From NCBI GenBank assembly GCA_937901055.1, contig CALCGO010000170.1, forward strand, positions 1-6,173: a stretch of DNA of 6,173 nt, read 5' to 3'. Origin of the DNA: an uncultured Rhodobacterales bacterium. Its GTDB lineage: Bacteria; Pseudomonadota; Alphaproteobacteria; Rhodobacterales; Rhodobacteraceae. Positions 6,083 to 6,173 of the stretch are shown here, piece by piece (position 1 is the stretch's first letter; each line of letters opens with the position of its first letter). The notes beneath the pieces are model-generated. The model ran no database searches and was not told the DNA's origin. It saw only the letters and a list, made by a program, of their open reading frames with translations. The position numbers and the translations under genes are program-made.

Positions 6083-6173
6083 TCAAGCTGCTGCGGCTTG
6101 ACGTTCACTTTCTTCACGTGATAGCGCCACGGACGTACGGACACCGCGACCAACGAATTCCATCATGCCTTTG
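6083..6173 (-). CDS. C-terminal end of an unrecognised protein
   Basis: On the minus strand an open frame enters at the right edge and ends with TGA at 6085-6083. The last 29 residues include KGMMEFVGRGVRTSVALSRE and end ERQAAAA. The segment is Arg-, Ser- and Ala-rich with an alpha-helical, charged tail and no membrane segment. I do not recognise the family. Support comes from the absence of stops up to the edge and from the terminator placed just after the stop codon. Two ATGs at 6166 and 6163 could in principle be starts of a very short peptide, but a longer protein extending outside the window is more likely. Confidence 0.55.
   Translation of the reverse strand, partial: KGMMEFVGRGVRTSVALSREESERQAAAA

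Overview
The window looks like chromosomal DNA from an alphaproteobacterium, most likely a Rhodobacteraceae (Roseobacter-type) member. The grounds are family resemblance: a 44-residue single-helix aa3-type cytochrome c oxidase subunit IV of the Paracoccus/Rhodobacter kind, a DmdC-type acyl-CoA dehydrogenase starting MPYRAP, and small lipoproteins of a style common in that family. I see no transposase, integrase, tRNA, rRNA, CRISPR array or phage gene.

Left part (1-1893): the start of a minus-strand gene for a secreted protein with a DsbD N-terminal-type domain runs off the left edge. It is divergent from yqgE (380-961, DUF179). yqgE converges on a full-length Sua5/TsaC-type threonylcarbamoyl-AMP synthase gene (minus, 958-1893), and the two stop codons share the four bases CTAG.

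Central part (1894-4956): divergent from tsaC, a plus-strand unit holds a 571-residue acyl-CoA dehydrogenase (true start 1984) and, 12 bases later, a metallo-beta-lactamase-fold hydrolase with a C-terminal winged-helix domain. The ribosome binding site of the second gene overlaps the stop codon of the first, so the two are probably co-translated. Then, after 87 bases, comes a small gene for cytochrome oxidase subunit IV (4822-4956), closed by a clear intrinsic terminator (4984-5010). The dehydrogenase and hydrolase probably act together in acyl-CoA (possibly dimethylsulfoniopropionate-derived) catabolism; the oxidase subunit belongs to aerobic respiration and may simply be a neighbour.

Right part (5011-6173): a more AT-rich stretch carries two predicted lipoproteins in tandem. 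The first (5069-5662, GTG start) has a His-then-Cys layout suggestive of a permuted NlpC/P60-like (papain-fold) enzyme. The second (5730-6023) is a short unknown with two cysteines in the mature part. A minus-strand gene enters from the right edge, ends at 6083, and has its own terminator at 6035-6059.

Overall this is mainly ordinary core-genome content. The points most worth following are the predicted lipoprotein cysteine hydrolase, the dehydrogenase/MBL pair of unknown substrate, and the small oxidase subunit gene that automated calling could miss.
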